A stretch of 37,179 nt of DNA from Actinomycetota bacterium (GCA_030446465.1 JAUJNI010000003.1:136868-174046), one strand, 5' to 3'. Counted from the stretch's first letter, positions 1-6,678 are shown. The notes: generated by a model from the sequence alone, not told the origin. Translations and numbers: made by a program.

Positions 1-116
1 GATGTTGATTTGGCCCCGGTGACGGGGGCCCGGCCAACAATGGACGAAGAGCAGGACGTCCGATGTTGATTTGGCCCCGGTGACGGGGGCCCGGCCAACA
101 ATGGACGAAGAGCAGG
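1..116. repeat. 55-bp perfect direct repeat, two copies
   Basis: Positions 1-55 and 62-116 are identical, separated by 6 bases. Each unit holds a GC-rich inverted repeat: GGCCCC and GGGGCC in the first copy at 12-17 and 25-30, nested near TTGGCC/GGCCAA. The second copy ends 15 bases from the stop codon of the minus-strand phosphodiesterase gene, so the hairpin could end that transcript, although no T-run follows. An exact short duplication right at the window edge could also be an assembly effect. Confidence 0.85.
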
Positions 117-130
117 GAGCAGGCGAGGCT

Positions 131-1720
131 CTACTCGATGTAGCCAAGGTCCTTGAGATGAGCCGCGACCGCGGCGGCTTCGTCGTCGGAGTAGGCGCCT
201 CCCGAGGCGCGCGTCGCCCGCTCTTCGGTGGACTGGACGGGATGCCGGTCGAGCCAGGCGCGCTCGACCGCCTCCTCTATCACCCGCCCGTCGAGCCCGG
301 CGGGCACGGGTTGCTCGAGCAGCGCAAGAGCCGTGGGACACACGTCGTAGAGATCGAGCTTCTTCGAGCTCCCCGAGGCGATGCGAGGGCCTGCTGCGAC
401 GAAGATGCCCTCGGGCCTGTGGTCGGCGGACCAGGCCTCGTTCACTCCGGCGAGCGACGCAGGAGGGGCCACCAGATCGGCCGAGGGGCCGCGCGCCGGC
501 GCCACCCGGTATCCGGCCGACCACGAATCGAGCATTAGGTCGGGGGCAAGTTGCGAGGCCGTGCCCTGGTAGATCTCGTCGCGCCGGTAAGCGGCTGCGA
601 ACACGGGCCCGCCCGTTGCCGGATCCCGAAGATCCAGCAGCTTGTCACTGAGCTCCTCGAGCAACCCTGGGGCGGCGGCCTCGTCGACAACACCGTCGGG
701 CTCACGGCCCCGAAGGTTGAGCCACAGGTCCGAGTGGAAGCCCAGAAAGGCGTTGGTCTGGGCCCAGTCGAACGCGCCCAGTTGGCCGGTCAGGGTGGCC
801 CCCACGGCGGTGCGGGCGATGGTGGGGGCGATGCGCCTCCCCAATCGGCGAACCGAAGGAGGGAACTTCCACGCGAGATCGACCACGGAGGGGCGTCGTT
901 TGGTCCCGTAGGCAGCGTAGCCCTCGCGGGCGAGCCACCCCCCCAGGTTGACGTCCCCCTCCAGGGTGCCGGCGCCGTGATCGCTGACGACCATGAAGTC
1001 GGTTTGCGGCCACGCCTCGAGCAGCGCTCCGGTAGCCCGGTCCATGGCCTCGTAGACCTGGTCGACCGCCGACGCAAGGGGGTGGTCGGTGCCCCTGAAG
1101 CGCCAGAAGAAGTGTTGCGCTCGGTCGACGTGGGGCCACACCGCGATGAGGCAGTCAGCTCCGGTTGCCTCGGCGAACCACGGAAGGGCCTCTGCCTGTG
1201 CCTCGAGGCCCCGCAGCAAGTCGTCTAGGAAGCTCTCGAGCGTGGAGTGTGGCGCCCTGTCGATCAGGTCCTCTAGCGGCCACCGTTCGGCGAGCTCGTC
1301 CTGGACGCTCGAGGGATTGCAAAAGCGGCTTCCCGGCGGTGCGCCGTATCCGGCGACCATCGCTCCTTCGAGCGGTGTCGGCGGAAAGGTCATCGGCACG
1401 TTCCACACCCCGCAGCGGACCGTGGAGGTGAGCTCCCACAGCGCTCGAGCCTGGCGATCTCGCGAAGAGAAGTAGCGGCACCCGTAGGCCCCCGGCGCCC
1501 GGTACCACGAGCCAAAGATCCCGTGCCCGCCGGGGTTGAGACCGGTGAACGCGGAGGTCCAGGCCGAGTCTGTCATCGGGGGCCAGGTCGAGTGAAGCGG
1601 CGCCCGCCAGCCCCTGCCCATCAACGAGCTGAAGGCAGGCAGACGGCCCTCCGCCGCGAGTGGATCGATGACGTCGAAGGTCGCCGAATCCCACCCAAGG
1701 ATTACGAGGGCCGGCCCCAT
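131..1720 (-). CDS. Alkaline phosphatase superfamily phosphodiesterase / nucleotide pyrophosphatase-like protein
   Basis: This 529-residue protein belongs to the type I phosphodiesterase/nucleotide pyrophosphatase branch of the alkaline phosphatase superfamily, metal-dependent hydrolases of phosphoester or pyrophosphate bonds. Visible metal-site blocks are GWDSATFD near the N-terminus, the STWPPMTDSAWTS nucleophile region followed by TGLNPGGHGIFG, VDRAQHFFW, VVSDHGAG and ADHRPEGIF near the C-terminus. I chose the start at MGPALVILGWDS; the frame stays open 30 codons further upstream, but that part overlaps the preceding gene and is not family-like. No signal peptide is apparent, so it is probably cytoplasmic. 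It lies 7 bases after the secreted-protein gene in a three-gene leftward unit headed by the MauE-like gene. The substrate is unknown. Confidence 0.85.
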   Translation of the reverse strand: MGPALVILGWDSATFDVIDPLAAEGRLPAFSSLMGRGWRAPLHSTWPPMTDSAWTSAFTGLNPGGHGIFGSWYRAPGAYGCRYFSSRDRQARALWELTSTVRCGVWNVPMTFPPTPLEGAMVAGYGAPPGSRFCNPSSVQDELAERWPLEDLIDRAPHSTLESFLDDLLRGLEAQAEALPWFAEATGADCLIAVWPHVDRAQHFFWRFRGTDHPLASAVDQVYEAMDRATGALLEAWPQTDFMVVSDHGAGTLEGDVNLGGWLAREGYAAYGTKRRPSVVDLAWKFPPSVRRLGRRIAPTIARTAVGATLTGQLGAFDWAQTNAFLGFHSDLWLNLRGREPDGVVDEAAAPGLLEELSDKLLDLRDPATGGPVFAAAYRRDEIYQGTASQLAPDLMLDSWSAGYRVAPARGPSADLVAPPASLAGVNEAWSADHRPEGIFVAAGPRIASGSSKKLDLYDVCPTALALLEQPVPAGLDGRVIEEAVERAWLDRHPVQSTEERATRASGGAYSDDEAAAVAAHLKDLGYIE

Positions 1721-1727
1721 CCGCCTT

Positions 1728-2273
1728 CTAGGTGCGTGGCTTGCCGTTGGGTTCCGTGACGGCAGTATCGTTCGGCGCGCGATCGAAGCAGACCCTGCGA
1801 CAGCGATCACCGGTCAGCATGGTCTGGACCTTCCACCGGTAGGTCAAACGCTGAGGCCCGCCGAGGTACATCCTCGACAACGGCACCCTTACCGTCAGGC
1901 TGCGCCGGTTCGGGCGCCACTCCTTGAGAGGGGTTATGTAGGTGTCCGCGTACTTCTGGCGGTCGCGCCACAGGCTTCCGAGCATCTTCCGCCCGTCGGA
2001 TCGAACCAGCGCGTAGTAGTCGAAGCGCTTACCCCCGAAGGTGTCGAAACGGACCAAGAAGTAGCCACGGTCCCAGATGCCCTTCGTGCGCCACCGGCAG
2101 CAGGTGACGATGTGGAAGCCGGGTCGATCAATACCGAACCTTTCGACTTTTCGAACGTCGAGGTCGCCCCTCGTGTCGTTGGGGTCAGGGATGCCGGCGA
2201 GCCCCGCGAGGGCGGGCGCGGCCAGTACAGCAATCGAAACGATTGCAGTGAGAGCGATCCGGGCCCTGCTCAT
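1728..2273 (-). CDS. Secreted protein of unknown function
   Basis: This 181-residue protein starts with a clear Sec signal peptide (MSRARIALTAIVSIAVLAAP, cleavage probably after ALA). The mature part begins with PDPNDTRGDLDVRKV and then looks like beta-strand-rich extracellular sequence, with FLVRFDTFGG and DYYALVRSDG. There are two CC/CxxxC-type cysteine groups (TCCRW and CRRVC), so it may be disulfide-bonded. Its start codon overlaps the stop codon of the upstream MauE-like gene in an ATGA junction, which fixes the start and implies translational coupling. A much longer open frame continues upstream but only as a shadow of other genes. I do not recognise a function. Coupling to a MauE-like gene hints at oxidative folding, which is inference. 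Confidence 0.8.
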   Translation of the reverse strand: MSRARIALTAIVSIAVLAAPALAGLAGIPDPNDTRGDLDVRKVERFGIDRPGFHIVTCCRWRTKGIWDRGYFLVRFDTFGGKRFDYYALVRSDGRKMLGSLWRDRQKYADTYITPLKEWRPNRRSLTVRVPLSRMYLGGPQRLTYRWKVQTMLTGDRCRRVCFDRAPNDTAVTEPNGKPRT

Positions 2274-2803
2274 GACTGCCTCCCTCGAAAAGCGTTTGCG
2301 ACCTGGCGAACCATCCACAACGACAAGATCAACCCGAGGCCGACCAGAGTAACCGGAAGAACATCCTCGATGGATAAGCCGCTCAGCTCCTGAACCACCC
2401 CTTCTTGCGTGCCTGAGAGCAGCACGGCAGCAGCAAGAGCTGCCAGCACCCCGTTTCGGATCAGCATCAGGCGGTAGTCGCGCGCCTCGGTCCGTCCGAA
2501 GCACCCGCACGGCAGCTTGTCTCCCTGCAGCGACCGGGCCCGGATGATGGCCATGGAGAACACGGCGACCAGCGCCACTGCGAGAGCCGCCCCCGACTTC
2601 AGGGGGCCGGCCAGCAACAGCACCGTAACCACAATCTCCGCCACGGGCAGTCCGACGAGGGCAACTGGATGAAGCGAGCGCGGGATCCGGTAACCGTCCA
2701 GCGCGGCCCCCCAAGCCTTGAACTGGACGAGCTTTGCCGCGGCCGCCCATGCAAAGGCACAGGCCAGCACGGCGGCCGCTAGGGTGCTTGCAGTAGTCGG
2801 CAT
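2270..2803 (-). CDS. MauE-like (DoxX/MauE superfamily) integral membrane protein
   Basis: This 177-residue protein has about four hydrophobic segments and resembles MauE, the membrane protein needed for maturation of methylamine dehydrogenase. The motif LPCGCFGR at residues 98-104 carries the Cys-x-Cys pair typical of this family. MauE and MauD are thought to act in disulfide formation in the exported light subunit. The gene heads a leftward unit and is divergent from a MauD-like gene 94 bases away, so the two probably share a control region. A TAGGAT hexamer 9 bases before the ATG could be a -10 box giving a nearly leaderless mRNA. MauE-like proteins also occur outside mau loci, so the substrate is not certain. 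Confidence 0.8.
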   Translation of the reverse strand: MPTTASTLAAAVLACAFAWAAAAKLVQFKAWGAALDGYRIPRSLHPVALVGLPVAEIVVTVLLLAGPLKSGAALAVALVAVFSMAIIRARSLQGDKLPCGCFGRTEARDYRLMLIRNGVLAALAAAVLLSGTQEGVVQELSGLSIEDVLPVTLVGLGLILSLWMVRQVANAFRGRQS

Positions 2804-2897
2804 GGCCGGTGAATCCTAAGAGCCGCGGTAGCCTGTGGCCCGACGTTTCTGGTCGATGTCCGGAGCTCGGGCATCGAGTCCTCGAGCGGAGGTGCCG

Positions 2898-3482
2898 GTG
2901 GAGGATTGGTGGGCGGTCTCTTATATCGCCCTGTGGTTGCTCGTCGTGACGTTGTGCGTAGTGGTCGTCGCGCTGGCGCGCCAGATCGGCACCCTGCACC
3001 TTCGGCTCGGCCCCCGAGGCGCGCTCGAGATGGACGATGAAGGACCTCCTCTCGGCGAGGGGCTGATCCCCATCGAAGCAACCGATCTCGACGGCCGCCC
3101 GGTTGCGTTGGGGGGCCAGGGCGTCCCACAGCTCCTGTTGTTCGTCTCTCCCGGTTGCCAGGTGTGCGAGACGGTGCTTCCTTCCATTGCTGCGGTTGCG
3201 GAAGCCGCGGGGATGAGGCCCTTCGTCGTGACCGATCTCGACGCCACCGAGACGGCGTTGTCGTTCTCGCATAGAGGACTGAGCGCGCCCGTCGTTGCCT
3301 CCCCCGAGGCTGCGCGCGCTTACGCCATCCCCGGTACTCCCTACGTTGTTGCGCTCGACGAGCTGGGCGTGGTCAGAGCCAAGGGCACAGTGAACAACCT
3401 CGAGCAAATGGAGGGTTTGGTCGATACTGGTAAGAGGCGCGCGGAAGAAGCAACCAAAGGAGGCGTACAAGTCGATGCTTGA
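2898..3482 (+). CDS. MauD-like membrane-anchored thioredoxin-fold protein
   Basis: This 194-residue protein has an N-terminal membrane anchor (about residues 8-28) followed by a thioredoxin-like domain with the active-site motif CQVC at residues 87-90, as in MauD (CPVC-type motif). A cis-Pro loop is visible in PGTPYVV. The start is a GTG at 2898, supported by GGAGG at 2888-2892 five bases upstream; the frame is open further upstream but without a ribosome site. It would act outside the membrane as a thiol-disulfide oxidoreductase or isomerase. Its end overlaps the start of the next gene, a Tat-exported Cys-rich protein, which is the likely client. Confidence 0.85.
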   Translation: MEDWWAVSYIALWLLVVTLCVVVVALARQIGTLHLRLGPRGALEMDDEGPPLGEGLIPIEATDLDGRPVALGGQGVPQLLLFVSPGCQVCETVLPSIAAVAEAAGMRPFVVTDLDATETALSFSHRGLSAPVVASPEAARAYAIPGTPYVVALDELGVVRAKGTVNNLEQMEGLVDTGKRRAEEATKGGVQVDA

Positions 3483-4005
3483 AACAGTCACCGAGCGAGC
3501 GTCGATCGGCCTCGCCGAGAGGACCAGCAGGCGGTCCTTCCTCGGGCGCATGGGCCAGGGGCTCGTGGCGCTGGTCGGGGGGTCGATGGTCGCCGTCGCT
3601 TTGAGGCCCGAGAGGGCCGAGGCCTATCACATCTGTGGTCACACCTACACGACCGGGTCCTGCCCCCACCCCTATTCGCCTCAGAGCAGAGTCGACAAGT
3701 ACGGCTATCCCCTGCATCCGGTGTACGGATATCCCGTCGATGACAGGGGCAGGATCTACAAGTCCCACACGCAAACGCGCCACAAGATGTGCCAGCAACT
3801 CGTGCCGATTCGCTACCCCTACACCGGTAATCCCACCCAGGGGGGCGGCTGGAACCGCTGCTGCGGCGGTCGCATCCGCCGCATCTACGACTGCTGCTCC
3901 TACTCCGACACGCGCATCAACGGAGACGGAGCCGTCACCGGCTACTGCCACCACGGCAGGAAGGTCTTCTGCATCGGCTACAGGGACCTCAACACTCGCT
4001 GTTGA
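3475..4005 (+). CDS. Tat-exported cysteine-rich protein, methylamine dehydrogenase light-chain-like
   Basis: This 176-residue protein has a twin-arginine signal (SRRSFLGR, Arg19-Arg20), a hydrophobic stretch and a likely AEA cleavage site at residue 50. The mature part is about 126 residues, close to the light chain of methylamine dehydrogenase, and holds ten cysteines (54, 63, 106, 129, 130, 140, 141, 158, 166, 176). It sits directly after MauD and near MauE, as mauA does in mau loci. There is only one mature tryptophan (Trp126), so the tryptophan tryptophylquinone cofactor, which needs two, cannot form. It is either a distant light-chain relative with no or another cofactor, or an unrelated disulfide-rich protein using the same maturation pair. 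The start overlaps the MauD stop by 8 bases. Confidence 0.7.
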   Translation: MLETVTERASIGLAERTSRRSFLGRMGQGLVALVGGSMVAVALRPERAEAYHICGHTYTTGSCPHPYSPQSRVDKYGYPLHPVYGYPVDDRGRIYKSHTQTRHKMCQQLVPIRYPYTGNPTQGGGWNRCCGGRIRRIYDCCSYSDTRINGDGAVTGYCHHGRKVFCIGYRDLNTRC

Positions 4006-4076
4006 GCACGTTCGTTCTTGCAACGCTGGTCGTCGCCTCTGTCGTCGCGGGGATCTCAACGCTCTTCGGCCCCTGA
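4002..4076 (+). CDS. Possible 24-residue hydrophobic membrane peptide
   Basis: A TTG at 4002 overlaps the stop codon of the Cys-rich protein in a TTGA junction and opens a 24-codon frame, MSTFVLATLVVASVVAGIST followed by LFGP, ending at TGA 4074-4076. The product would be one transmembrane helix. The spacing fits a coupled gene between the Cys-rich protein and the next membrane protein, 9 bases before the latter. No separate ribosome site is visible, and a chance frame cannot be excluded at this size. Confidence 0.35.
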   Translation: MSTFVLATLVVASVVAGISTLFGP

Positions 4077-4085
4077 GGCCTCTCG

Positions 4086-4676
4086 ATGGTGGAGACCATC
4101 ACCCCCGTGGTCCACGGTGGCAGCTCCCGTCGATACTGGTTCAGCGTAGCCCTCCACACGCTTGGGGCGACTGGCTCGGCCGCGCTTGTTGGAGCGGCCC
4201 TCGGAGGAATCGGCGCGCTCGCCGGCGCTCCCTGGGGCCAGGCGGGGCTCGTCGTCCTCGCAGTCGTCGCGTTGATCTACGCGGCGCGGGAGGGGCTCCG
4301 GTTGCCCATCCCCTTGCCGGATCGCCACGCCCAGGTGCCGGACTGGTGGCGGACCTTTTACTCGCCGGGAGTTGCCGCGTTCCTCTACGGAGCAGGCCTC
4401 GGCGCGGGTTTCTTCACCTTTTTGTCGTTCGGCACCTACGTCGCTGTGGTCGCCGGTGCGATGGCATCGGGGAGCCCCCTGGTGGGCGCGGCCCTCTGCA
4501 TCCCGTTCGGGGTTATGCGCGGCCTATCCGTCACGGTGTCCCGTTCGGCGAGATCGGAAGACGAGGCCGAGACAATCATGAACCGGCTCGACGAGCTCGG
4601 CTCGACGAGCGCGCCCCGTTTTGCCAACGCAGCCATGCTGGTGGTGGTGGGGGCCGCCGCTCTGGCGGGGATCTGA
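4086..4676 (+). CDS. Polytopic membrane protein of the mau-like cluster
   Basis: This 196-residue protein has about four or five hydrophobic segments, including ALVGAALGGIGALAG, AGLVVLAVVALIYA, AAFLYGAGLGAGFFTFLSF and a C-terminal AMLVVVGAAALAGI. The middle segment recalls the CcdA/DsbD membrane electron carriers, but only one cysteine is present (ALCIPFG), so a CcdA-like thiol relay is unlikely. It is the last gene of the rightward unit after the MauD-like and Cys-rich proteins and ends 32 bases before the first copy of the 51-bp palindrome. I do not recognise a specific function; a role with the exported Cys-rich protein is inferred from position only. Confidence 0.7.
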   Translation: MVETITPVVHGGSSRRYWFSVALHTLGATGSAALVGAALGGIGALAGAPWGQAGLVVLAVVALIYAAREGLRLPIPLPDRHAQVPDWWRTFYSPGVAAFLYGAGLGAGFFTFLSFGTYVAVVAGAMASGSPLVGAALCIPFGVMRGLSVTVSRSARSEDEAETIMNRLDELGSTSAPRFANAAMLVVVGAAALAGI

Positions 4677-4708
4677 GCCCGTTCGTAGCGCCCACCACAG
4701 CCGTTTCT

Positions 4709-4759
4709 CTTTCGCCGCTGCATGGTGTGCGCTATGCGTACGGGATGCAACAGAGAAGA
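4709..4759. repeat. 51-bp palindromic element, copy A
   Basis: This is the most diverged of four copies. It keeps the TGCA arms, the central GCGC-TAT-GCG hairpin and the right outer arm AGAGAAG, but its left outer arm reads CTTTCGCC. The start codon of the following AbiEi-DUF559 gene lies inside it (ATG 4722 or ATG 4734). Orientation is the same as copies B and C. Confidence 0.8.
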
Positions 4760-5666
4760 CCGAGAGCGGGTCCTCGCAGGCCTCTGCGCCCGCCAGTACG
4801 GGGTGCTTACACGAGAACAAGCGCACACTGCTGGGTTCACCGATTCGGCCATCAGGACGCGAGTCGAACAAGGCCGGTGGGAGATCATCCTCCCGCGCAT
4901 TCTTCGGGTCACGACCGTCCCGCGACGCTGGGAGCAAGACCTCATGGCTGCGTGCCTTTGGGGTGGGCCGCCAACCTGCGCGTCCCACAGGGCGGCCGCG
5001 GCGCATTGGGAACTTGCAGGAATCACTCGAGCGGTGGTGGAGATAACGTGCGAGCGCTCGCAGCGATGCCCCGACGGGATAAAGCTTCACGTCGTTCCGG
5101 TGATGCCTCGCTGCGACCTGGCGACGCTGCGAGGGATCCCGGTCACCAACGCCGCCCGGACGCTCGTGGACCTTGCCGCAGTGGTCGACGAGGAAACGCT
5201 CGAGATTGCTCTCGACGATGCTCTTCGACGGCGGCTGACATCAGTCCCTCGGCTGCGGTGGCGAATCGAGGAGCTGTGTGGGAAGGGCCGGACTGGTTGC
5301 AAGGCCCTGAGACGGTTGCTGGAAGTGCGGGGGCCGGGCAACGCGGTTCCCGAGAGCGTGCTCGAGACCAAGTTCCGGCGCCTGTTGCGCAACGCCGGCC
5401 TCCCACCGCCGGTCCTTCAGCACCCGGACGTGCCTCACCGGCGCGCACCGGGCCGGCTCGACTTCAGCTATCCCGACAAACGGATAGTCATGGAAGTGGA
5501 TGGGCGTCGCTGGCACTCAGGACGCCTACCGAGCATGCGCGATATGCGCAAGTCGAACTCGCTCAACATTCGCGGCTGGATGGTCCTGAGGTTCACGTGG
5601 GAGGACGTCCTCTACGAGGGGGCCTGGGTGGCGCAGCAAGTGCGGGCGGCAAGGGAGGCAGCGTAG
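4722..5666 (+). CDS. AbiEi-type winged-helix plus DUF559 (Vsr-like) nuclease-fold protein
   Basis: This protein of up to 314 residues combines an N-terminal AbiEi-antitoxin-like winged helix (about residues 15-65, LCARQYGVLTREQ and RVEQGRWE) with a C-terminal DUF559 domain of the very-short-patch-repair endonuclease fold (from about residue 220). The latter shows GRLDFSYPDKRIVMEVDGR, RRWHSG and GWMVLRFTWEDV, with candidate catalytic Asp and Glu in LDF and MEVDG. Actinobacteria carry many such proteins; some are annotated as type IV antitoxins, but no AbiEii toxin gene is next to it. All plausible starts (ATG 4722, ATG 4734) lie within palindrome copy A, since the next in-frame GTG at 4803 would cut the winged helix. 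Palindrome copies flank the gene on both sides, which suggests a mobile or selfish unit. Confidence 0.8.
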   Translation: MVCAMRTGCNREDRERVLAGLCARQYGVLTREQAHTAGFTDSAIRTRVEQGRWEIILPRILRVTTVPRRWEQDLMAACLWGGPPTCASHRAAAAHWELAGITRAVVEITCERSQRCPDGIKLHVVPVMPRCDLATLRGIPVTNAARTLVDLAAVVDEETLEIALDDALRRRLTSVPRLRWRIEELCGKGRTGCKALRRLLEVRGPGNAVPESVLETKFRRLLRNAGLPPPVLQHPDVPHRRAPGRLDFSYPDKRIVMEVDGRRWHSGRLPSMRDMRKSNSLNIRGWMVLRFTWEDVLYEGAWVAQQVRAAREAA

Positions 5667-5676
5667 GCCGCTAATT

Positions 5677-5727
5677 CCTTCTCTGCTGCATGAGGTGCGC
5701 TATGCGCGCAGGGTGCAATGAAGAAGG
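5677..5727. repeat. 51-bp palindromic element, copy B
   Basis: The copy has left outer arm CCTTCTCT, inner TGCA arms and the central GCGC-TAT-GCGC hairpin. Its right outer arm reads GAAGAAGG, with two mismatches to perfect pairing. It lies 10 bases after the DUF559 gene and 33 bases before mntA. Confidence 0.9.
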
Positions 5728-5764
5728 CAGTGGGATAGCCGGCCCACGTACCATGAGGGCGTGA
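5690..5764 (+). CDS. Possible 24-residue leader peptide starting inside the palindrome
   Basis: An ATG in copy B opens a short frame, MRCAMRAGCNEEGSGIAGPR followed by TMRA. Its TGA at 5762-5764 overlaps the GTG start of the MntA-like gene in a GTGA junction. The first 13 residues correspond to the N-terminus of the DUF559 protein, because both are read from the same frame of the repeat. It could be a translational coupler or a chance frame. Confidence 0.25.
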   Translation: MRCAMRAGCNEEGSGIAGPRTMRA

Positions 5765-6189
5765 ACAACAACTTGATCGAGATGCTCAAGACCGGCTCCT
5801 CGGCGGCTTTCGAAGGGTCGGAGGTATTGTTTGCCTTCCTGTTTGGGTCTCAGGCCACGGGCTTGGCCAGGCAGGGCAGTGACGTAGACGTCGCCGTCTT
5901 CCTCGAGGGCTTCAATCGACCAGAGTTCGCCCTCGATGCCACGTTGGAGTTGACGAACGAGCTGGCGAAGGCGTCCCGCATAGGGCGACTCGACTTAGTA
6001 GTGCTCAACGTCGCACCCCTGGCCCTGCGAGGGAGAATCCTTAAAGAAAGAGTGGTCATCTACTCGAGAGACGAACCCGCACGCGTGCGTTTCGAAAGCG
6101 TGGTGATGAGAGAGTTTTTCGACTTCGATCTCCATGCCAGGGCGCTCGACAGGGAGTTCCTCTTGGATATCAGCGAGGGGCGACGCTGA
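5761..6189 (+). CDS. mntA: MNT-domain nucleotidyltransferase, MntA-like antitoxin
   Basis: This 142-residue minimal nucleotidyltransferase has the signature GS-x10-DxD at residues 29-43 (GSQATGLARQGSDVD) and a third acidic residue at Asp78 (RLDLVVL). In type VII toxin-antitoxin systems MntA transfers AMP to a tyrosine of the HEPN toxin and so neutralises it. The start is GTG 5761; a TACCAT hexamer at 5749-5754 ends 6 bases upstream and could be the -10 box of a leaderless transcript. The HEPN gene follows with no gap, as expected for a toxin-antitoxin pair. The pair sits between palindrome copies B and C. Confidence 0.88.
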   Translation: MNNNLIEMLKTGSSAAFEGSEVLFAFLFGSQATGLARQGSDVDVAVFLEGFNRPEFALDATLELTNELAKASRIGRLDLVVLNVAPLALRGRILKERVVIYSRDEPARVRFESVVMREFFDFDLHARALDREFLLDISEGRR

Positions 6190-6612
6190 ATGGTCGATCC
6201 CGCACGAGTCCGCACCCTGCTCGACCGGTTGCAAGAAGAACTAACCCATCTCCAACGACTAGCAGCGTCCCCAAAAACCAGGACCGGGAACAACCCGGAC
6301 ATCCTCGCAGCGATCAAGTACCGCTTTGTCGTCGCCATCGAGACATGTATTGATGTGGGACAGCACATCATCTCCTCAGAAGGGTTGAGGAGCCCGGCGG
6401 ACTTTGCAGATGTCTTTGTCGTCTTGGGTGAAACCGACTTCCTGACACCTGACGCCGTTCAGCCGCTCCAACAGATGGCTCGGTTTCGCAACCTCTTAGT
6501 GCACGGCTATCTTCGAGTAGACGACTCCAGGGTGCTCGAGATCTTGAGTTGCAACCTCGGAGACTTCGTTCGCTTCAGACGTGAGATTGCCAAGAGTGCG
6601 CTTCAGGGTTGA
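6190..6612 (+). CDS. hepT: HEPN-domain (DUF86/HepT-like) ribonuclease toxin
   Basis: This 140-residue, all-helical protein carries the HEPN RNase motif R-x4-H-x-Y as RNLLVHGY: Arg100, His105 and Tyr107. HepT toxins cleave RNA, and the motif tyrosine is the residue AMPylated by MntA. The ATG follows the mntA stop codon directly, so the genes are translated together. Homologous pairs occur widely on bacterial chromosomes and mobile DNA, in both stress and phage-defence settings. The gene ends 8 bases before palindrome copy C. Confidence 0.9.
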   Translation: MVDPARVRTLLDRLQEELTHLQRLAASPKTRTGNNPDILAAIKYRFVVAIETCIDVGQHIISSEGLRSPADFADVFVVLGETDFLTPDAVQPLQQMARFRNLLVHGYLRVDDSRVLEILSCNLGDFVRFRREIAKSALQG

Positions 6613-6620
6613 GCTCCGGG

Positions 6621-6671
6621 CCTTCTCTGCTGCATGGGGTGCGCTATGCGCCCAGGGTGCAATAGAGAAGG
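6621..6671. repeat. 51-bp palindromic element, copy C (most symmetric)
   Basis: From the outside in, the element pairs CCTTCTCT with AGAGAAGG (8 bp), has a 2/2 mismatch (GC/AT), pairs TGCA with TGCA, has a 6/6 asymmetric block (TGGGGT versus CCAGGG), and pairs GCGC with GCGC around a TAT loop. The total is 51 bases. It lies between the convergent hepT and UDP-xylose synthase genes. There is no T-run, so it is not a standard intrinsic terminator. Confidence 0.92.
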
Positions 6672-6678
6672 CCGGAGG

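Noticed and set aside
3635-5674. 679-residue plus-strand open frame spanning several genes
   Set aside because: It overlaps three genes with recognisable products in other frames and has low-complexity Arg/Pro/Ala composition typical of shadows.
6621-6671. The 51-bp palindrome as an ordinary intrinsic terminator
   Set aside because: No T-run follows, internal mismatched blocks are conserved, and one copy holds the start of a gene, which does not suit a terminator.
4709-6671. CRISPR array
   Set aside because: Copies are separated by whole genes of about 900 bases rather than short spacers, and no cas genes are present.
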